The position numbers were made by a program, and so were the translations under genes. Source: an uncultured Porphyromonadaceae bacterium (GTDB lineage Bacteria > Bacteroidota > Bacteroidia > Bacteroidales > Muribaculaceae). From it: DNA of 64,000 nt. How positions within the stretch are numbered: the stretch's first letter is position 1; each line of letters opens with the position of its first letter. The notes beneath the pieces were generated by a model, which saw only the letters and a list, made by a program, of their open reading frames with translations, had not been told where the DNA came from and searched no databases. Positions 53,009 to 61,182 of the stretch are shown here, piece by piece. The stretch spans positions 109,599-173,598 of the forward strand of contig URAU01000002.1 of assembly GCA_900545955.1 (NCBI GenBank). Direction: 5' to 3'.

Positions 53009-53530
53009 ATGGCTACTTTAAAATATAAGGACGACACAGACCGCGCTTATGGCCTCACGGGCATGAGCGTGTGTCTTTGCCTGATGGACAGTGAGCGGTT
53101 TCTGATGCATCTTGACCTTGACTCCGAGGCCGACCAGGGACTGGTGTTCACTCCCGATTTTTATCAGATTCAGAACCAGAAGCTTTCTGCCAAGGCAGTA
53201 TGGGCCGGAAATCTCAACCATTTCAAACTCCTTACGGGCATGATGATTTCCAACCTGATGTGCCGTGCTTTGGTCAGGGACGGTAAGGAGATTACTCGCG
53301 AACTGTCAGACCTTGTCCTGAAAAATCTTCAGGCTGAGGGTGCAGAACTTTGCTCCCTCGAACCCGACGAGACTGGACGCCTCTATACAGAAAGCTACAA
53401 TTTCTTTCATCGGGTATTCTGTCATCCACAAGTAGGAGGAATCGTAGAATCACTTGTAGAAGAACTGAGGGAGAAACGACGTTTGGAGGCGGAATCCGTT
53501 CTTCAGATATTGCGTCCGCTGCTTAATTGA
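53009..53530 (+). CDS. Conserved Bacteroidales protein of unknown function
   Basis: I do not recognise a named domain. The 173-residue protein has no signal peptide or membrane helix and appears soluble and mostly helical: residues 1-40 (YKDDTDRAYGLTGMSVCLCL), a middle region NLMCRALVRDGKEITRELSD, then an acidic helix with the pattern VESLVEELREKRRLEAESVL. Five Cys are scattered without a metal-binding pattern. It begins 36 bases after the PorZ-like gene and ends 7 bases before the methyltransferase start, so it is probably in the same transcript. Confidence 0.7.
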   Translation: MATLKYKDDTDRAYGLTGMSVCLCLMDSERFLMHLDLDSEADQGLVFTPDFYQIQNQKLSAKAVWAGNLNHFKLLTGMMISNLMCRALVRDGKEITRELSDLVLKNLQAEGAELCSLEPDETGRLYTESYNFFHRVFCHPQVGGIVESLVEELREKRRLEAESVLQILRPLLN

Positions 53531-53537
53531 ACTTTTG

Positions 53538-54338
53538 ATGAAGACCAAAAAGAAAGTTCTGCGACCCTTCTACAGGCAGTTTCTGGCGTATAAAAATCAA
53601 GGGAACGACGTTACATGCAATATCTGCGGGCGGAGTTTCAAGCGGCTCCGGCCAATTGTAGGCCGTCATGGCGATGGATCCACATTCGTGGAGAAAGACA
53701 GTGTAGGCAGGTGTTGGCTCTGCGATTCATACCCTCGGATGCGTTTGATGTGGCGTTGGCTTGAAGAGGAATATAAAATTCAGGAAAAGAAGGGAATCAA
53801 AATCCTGCATGTTGCTCCGGAGCGTTCGATATCGTCTGAAATCCGCCGAATTCAAGGAATAGAATACCATTGCGTCGACAAGCATTGTGAAGGCTACAGT
53901 TATCCGGATTATGTAGAGGATGGAGATGTATGTCGGCTCGATTTTTCCGACAATGAATTTGATCTTGTAATCTGCAATCATGTGCTTGAACATGTAAAAG
54001 ACGATCAGACAGCCATTAGTGAAATTTTCAGGGTTTTGAAAAATAACGGTACCGCCATACTGATGGTGCCTGTGGATTATGAATTGACCAGGACGGACGA
54101 GCCGAAACCCGATGAGATTCTGACACCGGAAGAATGTGAGAGGCGTTTCGGCCAATTTGACCATGTCAGGCAATACGGAACGGACTATTTCACTCGGCTG
54201 GAAGCGTCCGGATTTACAGTCCGACGTATTAAATACGACAGCGAGATAGCTCTCAGGTATGGCTTTATCCCTGACGAGGAGATTATTGTTTGTATAAAAC
54301 CTGAAAAACACGGCCAGGTAAATGTTGAAAACTGCTAA
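53538..54338 (+). CDS. Class I SAM-dependent methyltransferase with N-terminal zinc ribbon
   Basis: A 266-residue cytoplasmic protein. The first ~70 residues hold two Cys pairs (CNICGRSF and CWLCDSYPRMR) that could form a zinc ribbon. A Rossmann-type methyltransferase domain follows: ILHVAPERSISSEIRR at motif I, YHCVDKHCEG, and FDLVICNHVLEHVKDDQTAI, the typical post-motif II DLVICNHVLEH of Methyltransf_11. The substrate is unknown; similar proteins occur near surface-glycan genes. I start at ATG 53538 rather than TTG 53535. It is more AT-rich than the genes on either side. No partner gene follows. Confidence 0.8.
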   Translation: MKTKKKVLRPFYRQFLAYKNQGNDVTCNICGRSFKRLRPIVGRHGDGSTFVEKDSVGRCWLCDSYPRMRLMWRWLEEEYKIQEKKGIKILHVAPERSISSEIRRIQGIEYHCVDKHCEGYSYPDYVEDGDVCRLDFSDNEFDLVICNHVLEHVKDDQTAISEIFRVLKNNGTAILMVPVDYELTRTDEPKPDEILTPEECERRFGQFDHVRQYGTDYFTRLEASGFTVRRIKYDSEIALRYGFIPDEEIIVCIKPEKHGQVNVENC

Positions 54339-54375
54339 TGGGCGTCGCAGAATAGCGTAATTTGAAAAATTTGCT

Positions 54376-54383
54376 TACCTTTG
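54376..54383 (+). promoter_or_regulatory. -7 promoter element of psd
   Basis: TACCTTTG matches TAnnTTTG, about 105 bases before the psd ATG. The leader has a weak hairpin potential (GACGTTTGGCCGAGG...). No clear -33 element was found. Confidence 0.4.
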
Positions 54384-54487
54384 TAGGTTAAGAGACTGAC
54401 GTTTGGCCGAGGGCGATAGCTTTTGGCTCTTTTGAGCGTCGGTTATCTGCCTGACAAAAAGCCATTTCCTTATATTCAGACCTGAAA

Positions 54488-55192
54488 ATGAGAGTTAAAA
54501 TCCACCGCGAAGGCACCAATATACTCGTGATAGCTGCGATTCTGTTGCTGCTTATCAATGTGCCGTTGTGGTTATTCTGCCCCTATGTATGGATTACGGC
54601 GATTCTGGCCGGTATTTCGGTGGTGTTCTACCTGCTTGTGGTGAACTTCTACCGCTCTCCGCGCCGCAATTTTCCGGGCAATCCTGTCAACGCCGTTGTG
54701 GCTTCTGCCGACGGAAAGGTTGTCGCTCTCGAAGAGACCTATGAGCCTGAATATCTGAAATGCCGTTGCATCCAGCTCAGTGTATTCATGAGTCCGATGA
54801 ATGTGCATGCCAACTGGTTTCCCGTCAACGGCGAGGTTATCTATTCCGTACACCATCCCGGCCGCTTCATGGCCGCCTATCTTCCCAAATCGAGCACCGA
54901 AAACGAGCGTAGCACGGTGGTGATCCGCACTCCCGAGGGCCAGCTCGTGCTGATGCGTCAGGTAGCGGGTGCAATGGCACGTCGCGTCGTGACATACGCT
55001 CAGCCGGGCGACGAGGCATCGATTGAGGATCATATGGGATTCATCAAGCTCGGTTCGCGTGTCGACCTGTTCCTCCCGCTCGGCACAACTATCCAGGTAT
55101 CGCTCGGCGACGCCACCATCGGAGGTGTCACGCAGGTGGGTACACTCCACCCTTCCAAACAGGCAAGCGCAACTGTAGATTCGGATAAGTAA
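54488..55192 (+). CDS. psd: Phosphatidylserine decarboxylase, short form
   Basis: Psd converts phosphatidylserine to phosphatidylethanolamine, the main bacterial membrane lipid here. The 234-residue protein belongs to the short (PSD-A/archaetidylserine) type: an N-terminal hydrophobic hairpin (ILVIAAILLLLINVPLWLFC; AILAGISVVFYLLVVNFY), SADGKVVALEE, VFMSPMNVHANWFPVNGEV, and the self-cleavage site in GFIKLGSRVDLFLP, where the Ser becomes the pyruvoyl group. It is followed by pssA 52 bases later, so synthesis and decarboxylation of phosphatidylserine are encoded together. Confidence 0.94.
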   Translation: MRVKIHREGTNILVIAAILLLLINVPLWLFCPYVWITAILAGISVVFYLLVVNFYRSPRRNFPGNPVNAVVASADGKVVALEETYEPEYLKCRCIQLSVFMSPMNVHANWFPVNGEVIYSVHHPGRFMAAYLPKSSTENERSTVVIRTPEGQLVLMRQVAGAMARRVVTYAQPGDEASIEDHMGFIKLGSRVDLFLPLGTTIQVSLGDATIGGVTQVGTLHPSKQASATVDSDK

Positions 55193-55244
55193 CCGGTCTA
55201 ACTCGTGGCGCCGGGATATACAAAATCTTTTAGAACAGTTTCTT

Positions 55245-55997
55245 ATGTTCCGCAAAATCATAACTTCCGTTCCCAATACGCTTACGTGCTGCAATCTTCT
55301 TTGCGGTGCGTTGGCATGTATTTTCGCTTTCTCCGCCTACCGCGTATTTCCCGATTTATGGGGTCTCAACGGACGTCAGATTGTATGGATACTGATCGGA
55401 GCAGCCGCCTTCTTCGATTTTTTCGACGGAGCCGCTGCCCGCGCCCTTCACGCTCCGTCGCCTCTCGGCAAAGAGCTCGACTCGCTCGCCGACCTCATCA
55501 GCTTCGGTATGGCTCCCGCCATGCTGCTGTATAATATTCTGATTGTGTGGAGCGCCTCGTGGTGGATTCCCTACGTAAGCCTGATCATCCCCGTAATGGG
55601 TGGGTTGCGTCTGGCAAAGTTCAATCTCGACGATTCGCAGTCGACCATATTCAAGGGGCTCCCGATTCCGGCCAACGCCATATTCTGGATCGGTGCCACC
55701 GCCTGGATGCAGAGCCACGCCAAGGAGTGGATGGCCGAACATATCTATTGGGGCAATCTCATAGTGTCGCTGGCAATTGTCTTCGTGGCGCTGCTGATGG
55801 TAACCGATATGCGTATGTTCTCGTTGAAACTTAAAAACTTCCGTATCGGCGAAAATTTCCTGCGCTACATCCTCATCGTCGCCGCTATTGTATTTGTAGC
55901 CGTATTCGGTGTTGAGGGCTTTGCCTATACAATCATTCTCTACTTTATTCTCTCGGCATGCGCCCAGCGCAAACTGAGCCGGCCGGAATCCCACTGA
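55245..55997 (+). CDS. pssA: CDP-diacylglycerol-serine O-phosphatidyltransferase
   Basis: PssA makes phosphatidylserine from CDP-diacylglycerol and serine. The 250-residue membrane protein contains the CDP-alcohol phosphatidyltransferase motif, here DFFDGAAARALHAP followed by GKELDSLADLISFG, with all conserved Asp, Gly and Arg residues. Six to seven hydrophobic segments follow, ending in AYTIILYFILSACAQRKL. It stands directly after psd and before the DUF4834 gene by 25 bases, forming one envelope-lipid operon. Confidence 0.94.
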   Translation: MFRKIITSVPNTLTCCNLLCGALACIFAFSAYRVFPDLWGLNGRQIVWILIGAAAFFDFFDGAAARALHAPSPLGKELDSLADLISFGMAPAMLLYNILIVWSASWWIPYVSLIIPVMGGLRLAKFNLDDSQSTIFKGLPIPANAIFWIGATAWMQSHAKEWMAEHIYWGNLIVSLAIVFVALLMVTDMRMFSLKLKNFRIGENFLRYILIVAAIVFVAVFGVEGFAYTIILYFILSACAQRKLSRPESH

Positions 55998-56022
55998 CCG
56001 GGATTAATCATTTGATTCGAAA

Positions 56023-56394
56023 ATGTCGATATTCGGATTATTTCTCCTCATAGTATTCTTTTTATTCATTGTGCGCCCTATATATAAAGTATGGCGCACC
56101 TACAGCAAGATTCGCAAAGGCGATCTGTCGGGATTTGCCGATATTTTCGGGCAGCCCGGCTCGCAGAAGGGCGATTCCTCGCGCAATCCCGACGGCTCAC
56201 GCAAAGCCGGATGGACCCGACCGCGCATACGTAAGAAAAAAATCCCCTCCGGAATGGGCGAATACGTGAAATTCACGGAAATAGAGACGACCGAAACCGC
56301 CTCGACAGCCGAAACTGCCGAAGGCACTTCGCGGCAGACCGACTTCACAGTCGAGCAGCAGATTACCGATGTGGAATGGGAGGATGTGAAATGA
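56023..56394 (+). CDS. DUF4834 family membrane-anchored protein
   Basis: A 123-residue protein with one N-terminal membrane helix (MSIFGLFLLIVFFLFIVRP), a short basic stretch (YKVWRTYSKIRKGD), and an acidic, low-complexity C-terminal half (ETTETASTAETAEGTS). The pattern and the position between pssA and a DUF2461 gene match DUF4834 proteins of Bacteroidales. Function is unknown. Its stop overlaps the next start as ATGA (56391-56394), indicating translational coupling. Confidence 0.78.
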   Translation: MSIFGLFLLIVFFLFIVRPIYKVWRTYSKIRKGDLSGFADIFGQPGSQKGDSSRNPDGSRKAGWTRPRIRKKKIPSGMGEYVKFTEIETTETASTAETAEGTSRQTDFTVEQQITDVEWEDVK

Positions 56395-57104
56395 CCCGAC
56401 GGAAAATGAACGACGGATATTACATGCCGCGCCTATATGATTTTCTCAGCCGTCTGCGCGACAACAACTACCGCGAATGGTTCAAGGCCAACAAGGCGGA
56501 ATACGACGACCTGCGCGCAGCCTGGATAGAGGATATCGACAGGATGATTGCCCTCATGGGGCGTTGGGAGCCGGCTATAGCTATGGCAAACTCCGGTAAA
56601 ACCGCCTCCTACCGGATATATAGGGATACACGTTTTTCGCAGGATAAAACACCCTTCAAGACCTATTTCTCCGCTTCCGTAAGCACGCGCGGGCGCGCTC
56701 CGCACTATGGAGGTTATTACATCGAAGCGGGTCCCGGGTCGTTTGGAGGAAATGCCGATACCGGGCTGTTCGGGGGTATGTGGTGTCCGGAACCTGCCGT
56801 TCTCAAGAAAATTCGCAAGGCTATCGTCGACAATATCGAGGAATTCGAGGAGATAATCTCCGCACCGGCGCTGCAGCGCGAATTTCCCGGATGGTGCGGA
56901 TCGTCGCTGAAGACGGTCCCCAAAGGCTACGACCGAAACCATCCGCAGGCACATCTGCTTCGTCTCAAGGATTTCGGCAAATTCCATCCGTGCGGAGCCG
57001 ATTTTTTCTTTGACCCTGCGTGGCCTGAGAAGAGTGCCGAGCTGTTCAGTCTACTTAAGCCACTTATCGACTTCCTCAATTATTCGGCCGAGGAGGAGGT
57101 TTGA
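56391..57104 (+). CDS. DUF2461 (TIGR02453) family protein
   Basis: A 237-residue soluble protein of the DUF2461 family. The family's signature is visible: FLSRLRDNNYREWFKANKAEYD near the N-terminus, then SYRIYRDTRFSQDKTPFKTY and GGYYIEAGPGSFGGNADTGLFGGMW in shorter pieces, and AHLLRLKDFGKFHPCGADFF. The biochemical function is unknown across the family. I chose ATG 56391, which overlaps the preceding stop; ATG 56376 is also possible. A compact terminator follows at 57106. Confidence 0.85.
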   Translation: MTRRKMNDGYYMPRLYDFLSRLRDNNYREWFKANKAEYDDLRAAWIEDIDRMIALMGRWEPAIAMANSGKTASYRIYRDTRFSQDKTPFKTYFSASVSTRGRAPHYGGYYIEAGPGSFGGNADTGLFGGMWCPEPAVLKKIRKAIVDNIEEFEEIISAPALQREFPGWCGSSLKTVPKGYDRNHPQAHLLRLKDFGKFHPCGADFFFDPAWPEKSAELFSLLKPLIDFLNYSAEEEV

Positions 57105-57105
57105 A

Positions 57106-57127
57106 CGGGGGTACCCCCGAGTTTTTT
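57106..57127 (+). terminator. Terminator after the DUF2461 gene
   Basis: CGGGGGTACCCCCG is a perfect 14-base palindrome (5-base stem with GTAC loop), followed after two bases by six T. Confidence 0.75.
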
Positions 57128-57159
57128 AACTGCGAAGAATTATCAGTCGATTAACTGAG

Positions 57160-57885
57160 ATGTATCAGCCGCTCAACTGCATAGCATTGAGGATGGTGAG
57201 GCATTCCGACCGCCATAACATCCTCACAGCCTACGCGCGCCAGACCGGCCGGATAGCATTTCTGCTGCCGGCGGCCAATACGCCGCGCGCCCTGTCGATG
57301 CGTGCCCTGGCGGCTCCGATGAGCCGTTTCGACTGCATGGCGCAGATACGTCCCGGACGCGACCTCTTCAATATATCCGAAATGCGCCGACGGGGCGTCC
57401 TCCCGTCGGCATCCCCTGTGAAAAGTGCGATAGCGATGTTTGCCGCCGATGTGGCCAACGCGCTACTCCGCGAGCCTCAGACCGATACGAATCTTTTCGA
57501 TTTCCTCGACGGGTGGAGTGCGCAGCTCGTGCCCTCTTCGCCGGATGCCACGGCCAACATGCATATCGCCTTCCTGATGGGAATGATGCATTTCATGGGC
57601 ATTGAGCCCGACTGGAGCACATATACGCCAGGGTCGGTTTTCGACCTTTCCGACGGTATTTTCCGGCCTTCGGCTCCCCTCCACCGTATGTATCTAACAT
57701 CGGCGGAATCTACGGCTGCATTTGCCCTACGGAGCCTTCGAAGCCGAACGGCACATCTGTTCCGCCTGAGCCGAGCGGACCGCAACCGTATTCTCGACCT
57801 GATACTGCGGTACTATCAGGTGCATTTTCCTTCGATGGGGTCGCTCAATTCGCTCGGTGTGCTCCGCACGCTCTTCGATTTCTGA
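57160..57885 (+). CDS. recO: DNA repair protein RecO
   Basis: RecO, with RecR, loads RecA on SSB-coated gaps. The 241-residue protein has the OB-fold N-domain (NCIALRMVRHSDRHNILTAY; GRIAFLLPAAN) and a helical C-domain (AHLFRLSRADRNRILDLILR; RYYQVHFPSMGSLNSLGVL). No zinc Cys motif is present, as in Bacteroidetes RecO. It lies 55 bases after the DUF2461 gene with a terminator between them, and is followed by gltD after a 114-base gap. Confidence 0.9.
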   Translation: MYQPLNCIALRMVRHSDRHNILTAYARQTGRIAFLLPAANTPRALSMRALAAPMSRFDCMAQIRPGRDLFNISEMRRRGVLPSASPVKSAIAMFAADVANALLREPQTDTNLFDFLDGWSAQLVPSSPDATANMHIAFLMGMMHFMGIEPDWSTYTPGSVFDLSDGIFRPSAPLHRMYLTSAESTAAFALRSLRSRTAHLFRLSRADRNRILDLILRYYQVHFPSMGSLNSLGVLRTLFDF

Positions 57886-57999
57886 CGTAGAAAGGCAGTC
57901 TGTTGAGTGGCTGCCTGCCTGTCCGACGTATTTATTATGATTAAAGGCGGATGAATCTCCGCACACTATCCGCACAAAGTGGAAATTTCTAAAGAAAAA

Positions 58000-59343
58000 A
58001 TGACTGCAACATCAGATTTTAAGGAAGTAAACGAAAGCTATACCTTAGCCGAAGCTGTGAAGGAGGCTCAGCGCTGCCTCCACTGCAAGGTGCCATCCTG
58101 CAGAAAAGGATGTCCGATAAGCAACGACATTCCCGACTGGATAGCCGAGCTCGCCAAGGGCAATTTCGGCAACGCCATGCGCATAATCAACAACCGCAGC
58201 AATCTGCCGGCTGTCTGCGGCCGTGTCTGCGGCCATGAGCGCCAGTGCGAAGGCAATTGCGTGCTCGCAAAAAAGGGAGCCCATATCAATATCGGAAAGC
58301 TGGAGCGCTTTGTGGCCGACTTCGATTCCGACGCGGGGCTGACACACGAGGCGATACCTGAAAAGAGCCGCGGGCGCGTGGCCGTAATCGGCAGCGGGCC
58401 GGCCGGGCTGACAATTGCCGGCGATCTCGCCCGTCAGGGCTTTGCCGTGGAGATTTTCGAGATGGAGACTGAGCCTGGAGGTGTGCTGATGTTCGGTATT
58501 CCTGAATACCGGTTGCCCAAGGAGGTAGTACGTCGCGAGATAAAGAAAATCGCCAACCTTGGAGTGGTTTTCCATCTCAATACCACCATCGGAAAGGACT
58601 TTACCGTAGACCAACTTTTCGACGAGGGATTCGACGCCATATTCATGGGCACAGGTACGGGCGTTCCCAAGCGCCTCGATATTCCGGGTGCGAGCCATCC
58701 GGCGGTACGTCAGGCCATCCGCTTCTTGCGTCGCGTAAGCCTGAGCGAGAACGGCTATATCGACCGCGGGGAGGTGATAGTAGGCAACGGCGACCGCGTA
58801 TTTGTGGTAGGATGCGGCAATACGGCCATCGACGCCGCCCGCACGGCCCTGCGCATGGGTTCGGCCGAAGTCACCGTGGTATACCACCGCACAATCGACC
58901 ATATGAAGGCTCTGCGCGCCGAATACGACGATGCTGTGGCCGAGGGTGTGAAATTCCTTTGGAACACATCGATAACGCGTATAGAGGCGCTCGACGACAA
59001 GCATCTTAAATCCGTTACGCTTACCTCGACCGACGGTACGGAAGAGGTACGCCCGGCCGACCACGTTGTCATGGCCGTGGGAAGTGCTCCGGCCTCGCGC
59101 ATCGTTGATTCTACGGATGGAATCGACGTTGACGACCATGGCTACGTGCTGACGCGCGAGAACCCCTACGGAATGACCTCGCGCAAGGGTGTGTTTGCCG
59201 GAGGCGACGTGTCTGGCCGTCCGGCCACTGTTGTCCACGCCATGCGCGACGCCAAGATGGTAGCCGAGGGGATAGCCCGCTATGTGGATGCCATCAAGCT
59301 CCTTGAGGCAATAGGCGGTGGAAAGCCCGATACAAAAGACTGA
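58000..59343 (+). CDS. gltD: Glutamate synthase small subunit-like oxidoreductase
   Basis: A 447-residue flavoprotein of the GltD/DPD family, which passes electrons from NADPH to glutamate synthase or to related acceptors. The N-terminus has the Cys-rich ferredoxin-like part (AQRCLHCKVPSCRKGCPISN; CGRVCGHERQCEGNC), giving two [4Fe-4S]-type sites. Two dinucleotide folds follow: AVIGSGPAGLTIAGDLARQG for FAD near 130 and VVGCGNTAIDAARTALRMG for NADPH. GVFAGGDVSGRPATVVHAM closes the FAD site. The large subunit gltB is not adjacent, so this may be the stand-alone NADPH-dependent type. I start at ATG 58000, not GTG 57979. A strong terminator follows. Confidence 0.88.
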   Translation: MTATSDFKEVNESYTLAEAVKEAQRCLHCKVPSCRKGCPISNDIPDWIAELAKGNFGNAMRIINNRSNLPAVCGRVCGHERQCEGNCVLAKKGAHINIGKLERFVADFDSDAGLTHEAIPEKSRGRVAVIGSGPAGLTIAGDLARQGFAVEIFEMETEPGGVLMFGIPEYRLPKEVVRREIKKIANLGVVFHLNTTIGKDFTVDQLFDEGFDAIFMGTGTGVPKRLDIPGASHPAVRQAIRFLRRVSLSENGYIDRGEVIVGNGDRVFVVGCGNTAIDAARTALRMGSAEVTVVYHRTIDHMKALRAEYDDAVAEGVKFLWNTSITRIEALDDKHLKSVTLTSTDGTEEVRPADHVVMAVGSAPASRIVDSTDGIDVDDHGYVLTRENPYGMTSRKGVFAGGDVSGRPATVVHAMRDAKMVAEGIARYVDAIKLLEAIGGGKPDTKD

Positions 59344-59363
59344 AAAGCCATATGGATAAAGCG

Positions 59364-59401
59364 GAAGCGGCGTGTCGATTTCGATGTCGACACGCCGCTT
59401 C
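59364..59401. terminator. Bidirectional terminator between gltD and secG
   Basis: A perfect 15-base stem (GAAGCGGCGTGTCGA and its complement) with an 8-base loop lies between the convergent genes. Confidence 0.85.
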
Positions 59402-59425
59402 TGTGTATGTAGCTTAAAAAAGAGA

Positions 59426-59830
59426 TTATTCTGCTTCGGTTGCGGGAGTTTCGGCAGCAGGTGCTTCAGTTGCAGCGGTAGCCTCGGTAGCTGCGGGAAG
59501 GGCTGCAGCGTCGGGATTGACCTGCTGAACGGGGGTGTTGATCTCGGTACCGGCCACGGTGGGAATTTCGGTGACGGGCTTAACGCGTGCACCGCTCTGA
59601 ATCATGTTGCGGGGCATTACGAAAACCGAGATGATGGAGAGAACGCCGATGATTCCGGCGAGAGTCCATGTGGCTTTCTCAATGAAGTCGTTGGTGCGAC
59701 GCACGCCCATGAGCTGGTTGGAGCCTGCGAAAGTGGAGCTCAGACCGCCTCCTTTGGATTTCTGCACGAGAACCACTATGATAAGGAGAATCGATACAAG
59801 AACTGTAAGAATAATGATGAGTGTATACAT
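59426..59830 (-). CDS. secG: Preprotein translocase subunit SecG
   Basis: SecG is the small, non-essential subunit of the SecYEG channel. The 134-residue protein has two membrane helices (LIIILTVLVSILLIIVVLVQ and WTLAGIIGVLSIISVFVM) with the family's QKSKGGGLSSTFAGSN between them. The last ~55 residues form a Pro/Ala/Thr/Glu-rich tail of low complexity (ALPAATEATAATEAPAAE), common in Bacteroidetes SecG. It is the last gene of the sigma-54 activator-lptE-TPR-secG run and is 1 base from the upstream gene. Confidence 0.94.
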   Translation of the reverse strand: MYTLIIILTVLVSILLIIVVLVQKSKGGGLSSTFAGSNQLMGVRRTNDFIEKATWTLAGIIGVLSIISVFVMPRNMIQSGARVKPVTEIPTVAGTEINTPVQQVNPDAAALPAATEATAATEAPAAETPATEAE

Positions 59831-59831
59831 T

Positions 59832-60608
59832 TTATGGTTTTGTGTTATTATTCGAGACGGAATTTTGCTGTCTGCGCAGGCGGTCGGCCACTATGAGTTT
59901 ACGCAGAAACCGCAATTGGTCTGCAAAGTAAGCATTTTTTTCCGGTACTGCCAAACTTAAACGGTTAAGAATTTCGTATGCACGCTCATAGCGTCCGGTT
60001 TTTATGTAGATTTTTGCCAGACTCTCGCTCAGGAGCGAGTTTTCCGGAGGGGTAGGCGGAGTTTTCTTAGCCTGACGGGAGGGGGCGGGATTGGGTGCTA
60101 TGGATGTTTCGCCTTTCGGATCCGGGCGAAGCACTTCGGCGGCTTCCTGTTCTGTGTCTGCTGGTGCAACAGCCGCCGTGGCGCCTTCTCCGGTGCTTTC
60201 TTTGGCACGCTGCGAGAGTATGAAGCGGTTTATGCGGTCGGCACGGTCGTCGCCGGTTGATTCGGCCGAGGGGGCGTTGGCTGCTTCCTGGCGTGCGAGC
60301 TGCTGCGAATAGTCGGCCACGGGATGGAAAATGAGCCGCTCGAGCACCGATGTTTCCTCGGGGTTGTCTGTGCCGTAGTTTTCGAGGAATTTGGAGATGG
60401 CTCCTTCGGTCGAGGGCGTGCGGCTCCCGGCTTTTGAGGGATAGAAATTGTCGAAGCGCGCCGTCTGGGGGTCGTCGGCGAGCCTGGCCGCGGCTTCGGT
60501 GTCGGGGAGCGAGAGGGCGAGGATTTCGTCGGCGCCGTCGGGGAGCGGCATCTCAGGGCTTTCGGCTATCTGCCTGAGCAGGTCGGCGAGTCTGGGCGTT
60601 TCGGACAT
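59832..60608 (-). CDS. Conserved Bacteroidales protein with TPR-like C-terminus
   Basis: A 258-residue, Ala/Pro-rich soluble protein between lptE and secG. Residues 1-60 are acidic (LADLLRQIAESPEMPLPDGA), the middle is low complexity, and the C-terminal ~60 residues resemble one or two tetratricopeptide units (SLLSESLAKIYIKTGRYERA; YEILNRLSLAVPEKNAYFAD). Proteins at this position are conserved in the order and probably act as scaffolds in envelope assembly; that is inference. It is 26 bases from lptE and 1 base from secG, so it is co-transcribed. Confidence 0.75.
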   Translation of the reverse strand: MSETPRLADLLRQIAESPEMPLPDGADEILALSLPDTEAAARLADDPQTARFDNFYPSKAGSRTPSTEGAISKFLENYGTDNPEETSVLERLIFHPVADYSQQLARQEAANAPSAESTGDDRADRINRFILSQRAKESTGEGATAAVAPADTEQEAAEVLRPDPKGETSIAPNPAPSRQAKKTPPTPPENSLLSESLAKIYIKTGRYERAYEILNRLSLAVPEKNAYFADQLRFLRKLIVADRLRRQQNSVSNNNTKP

Positions 60609-60634
60609 GATTATGTTGTGGAAAGGTGAGAGAA

Positions 60635-61165
60635 TTACCAGTTGCCGAGCGTGGCGTTGAAAATCAGGTCGATAAGCTCTTTGGAAATTTCGGAGCAGAG
60701 CTGTTCCTGCACGTCGGTGAGCATCTGCGAAGCGTCGAAATCGCGATAAGCAGAAAAACTCTGGTCGATGCTGTTGGCGTCGTTTTTCGTGTCGGTGTAT
60801 TTCACGCGCACTGTGATGGTGAGGCGCGTTTTAGAAGCGTAGGCGTCTTCGGTCACGGCCTGCGGCGATAGGTTGTAGCCCGTGATTTCTCCTTCAAGCT
60901 CGAGGTCGGAGGCTCCGTCGACCACCTGCAGGCGCGTATTGCGAGTCACGTAGTCCATCAGCTCGTTTTCAAACGTCTGCTGCAGGGGCGCGTATACAAG
61001 CGCCGCGCGGATCGGGAACTCGCCGATGTGGATTGTGCGGTAAACGGTATAGTCGATTGCCGCGCCGTTGAGTTTATAGCTTATGCGGCAGCTCTGGGGC
61101 ACCATGGCGGCCACAGCCACCAGCAGGGCCGTCAGGAGGGTCTTTATATGGAGATTTCGGAGCAT
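60635..61165 (-). CDS. lptE: LPS-assembly lipoprotein LptE
   Basis: LptE plugs the LptD barrel and helps insert LPS into the outer membrane. The 176-residue protein has a signal peptide ending in a lipobox (MVPQSC, Cys26), then the Bacteroidetes LptE pattern: SYKLNGAAIDYTVYRTIHIG, FPIRAALVYAPLQQTFENEL, DLELEGEITGYNLSPQAVTE, and a C-terminal ELIDLIFNATLGNW. Gene order (sigma-54 activator, lptE, TPR protein, secG) is typical for the order. Its partner lptD is 40 kb away in this window. Confidence 0.92.
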   Translation of the reverse strand: MLRNLHIKTLLTALLVAVAAMVPQSCRISYKLNGAAIDYTVYRTIHIGEFPIRAALVYAPLQQTFENELMDYVTRNTRLQVVDGASDLELEGEITGYNLSPQAVTEDAYASKTRLTITVRVKYTDTKNDANSIDQSFSAYRDFDASQMLTDVQEQLCSEISKELIDLIFNATLGNW

Positions 61166-61182
61166 TTGTATGGGGAGTGGGT

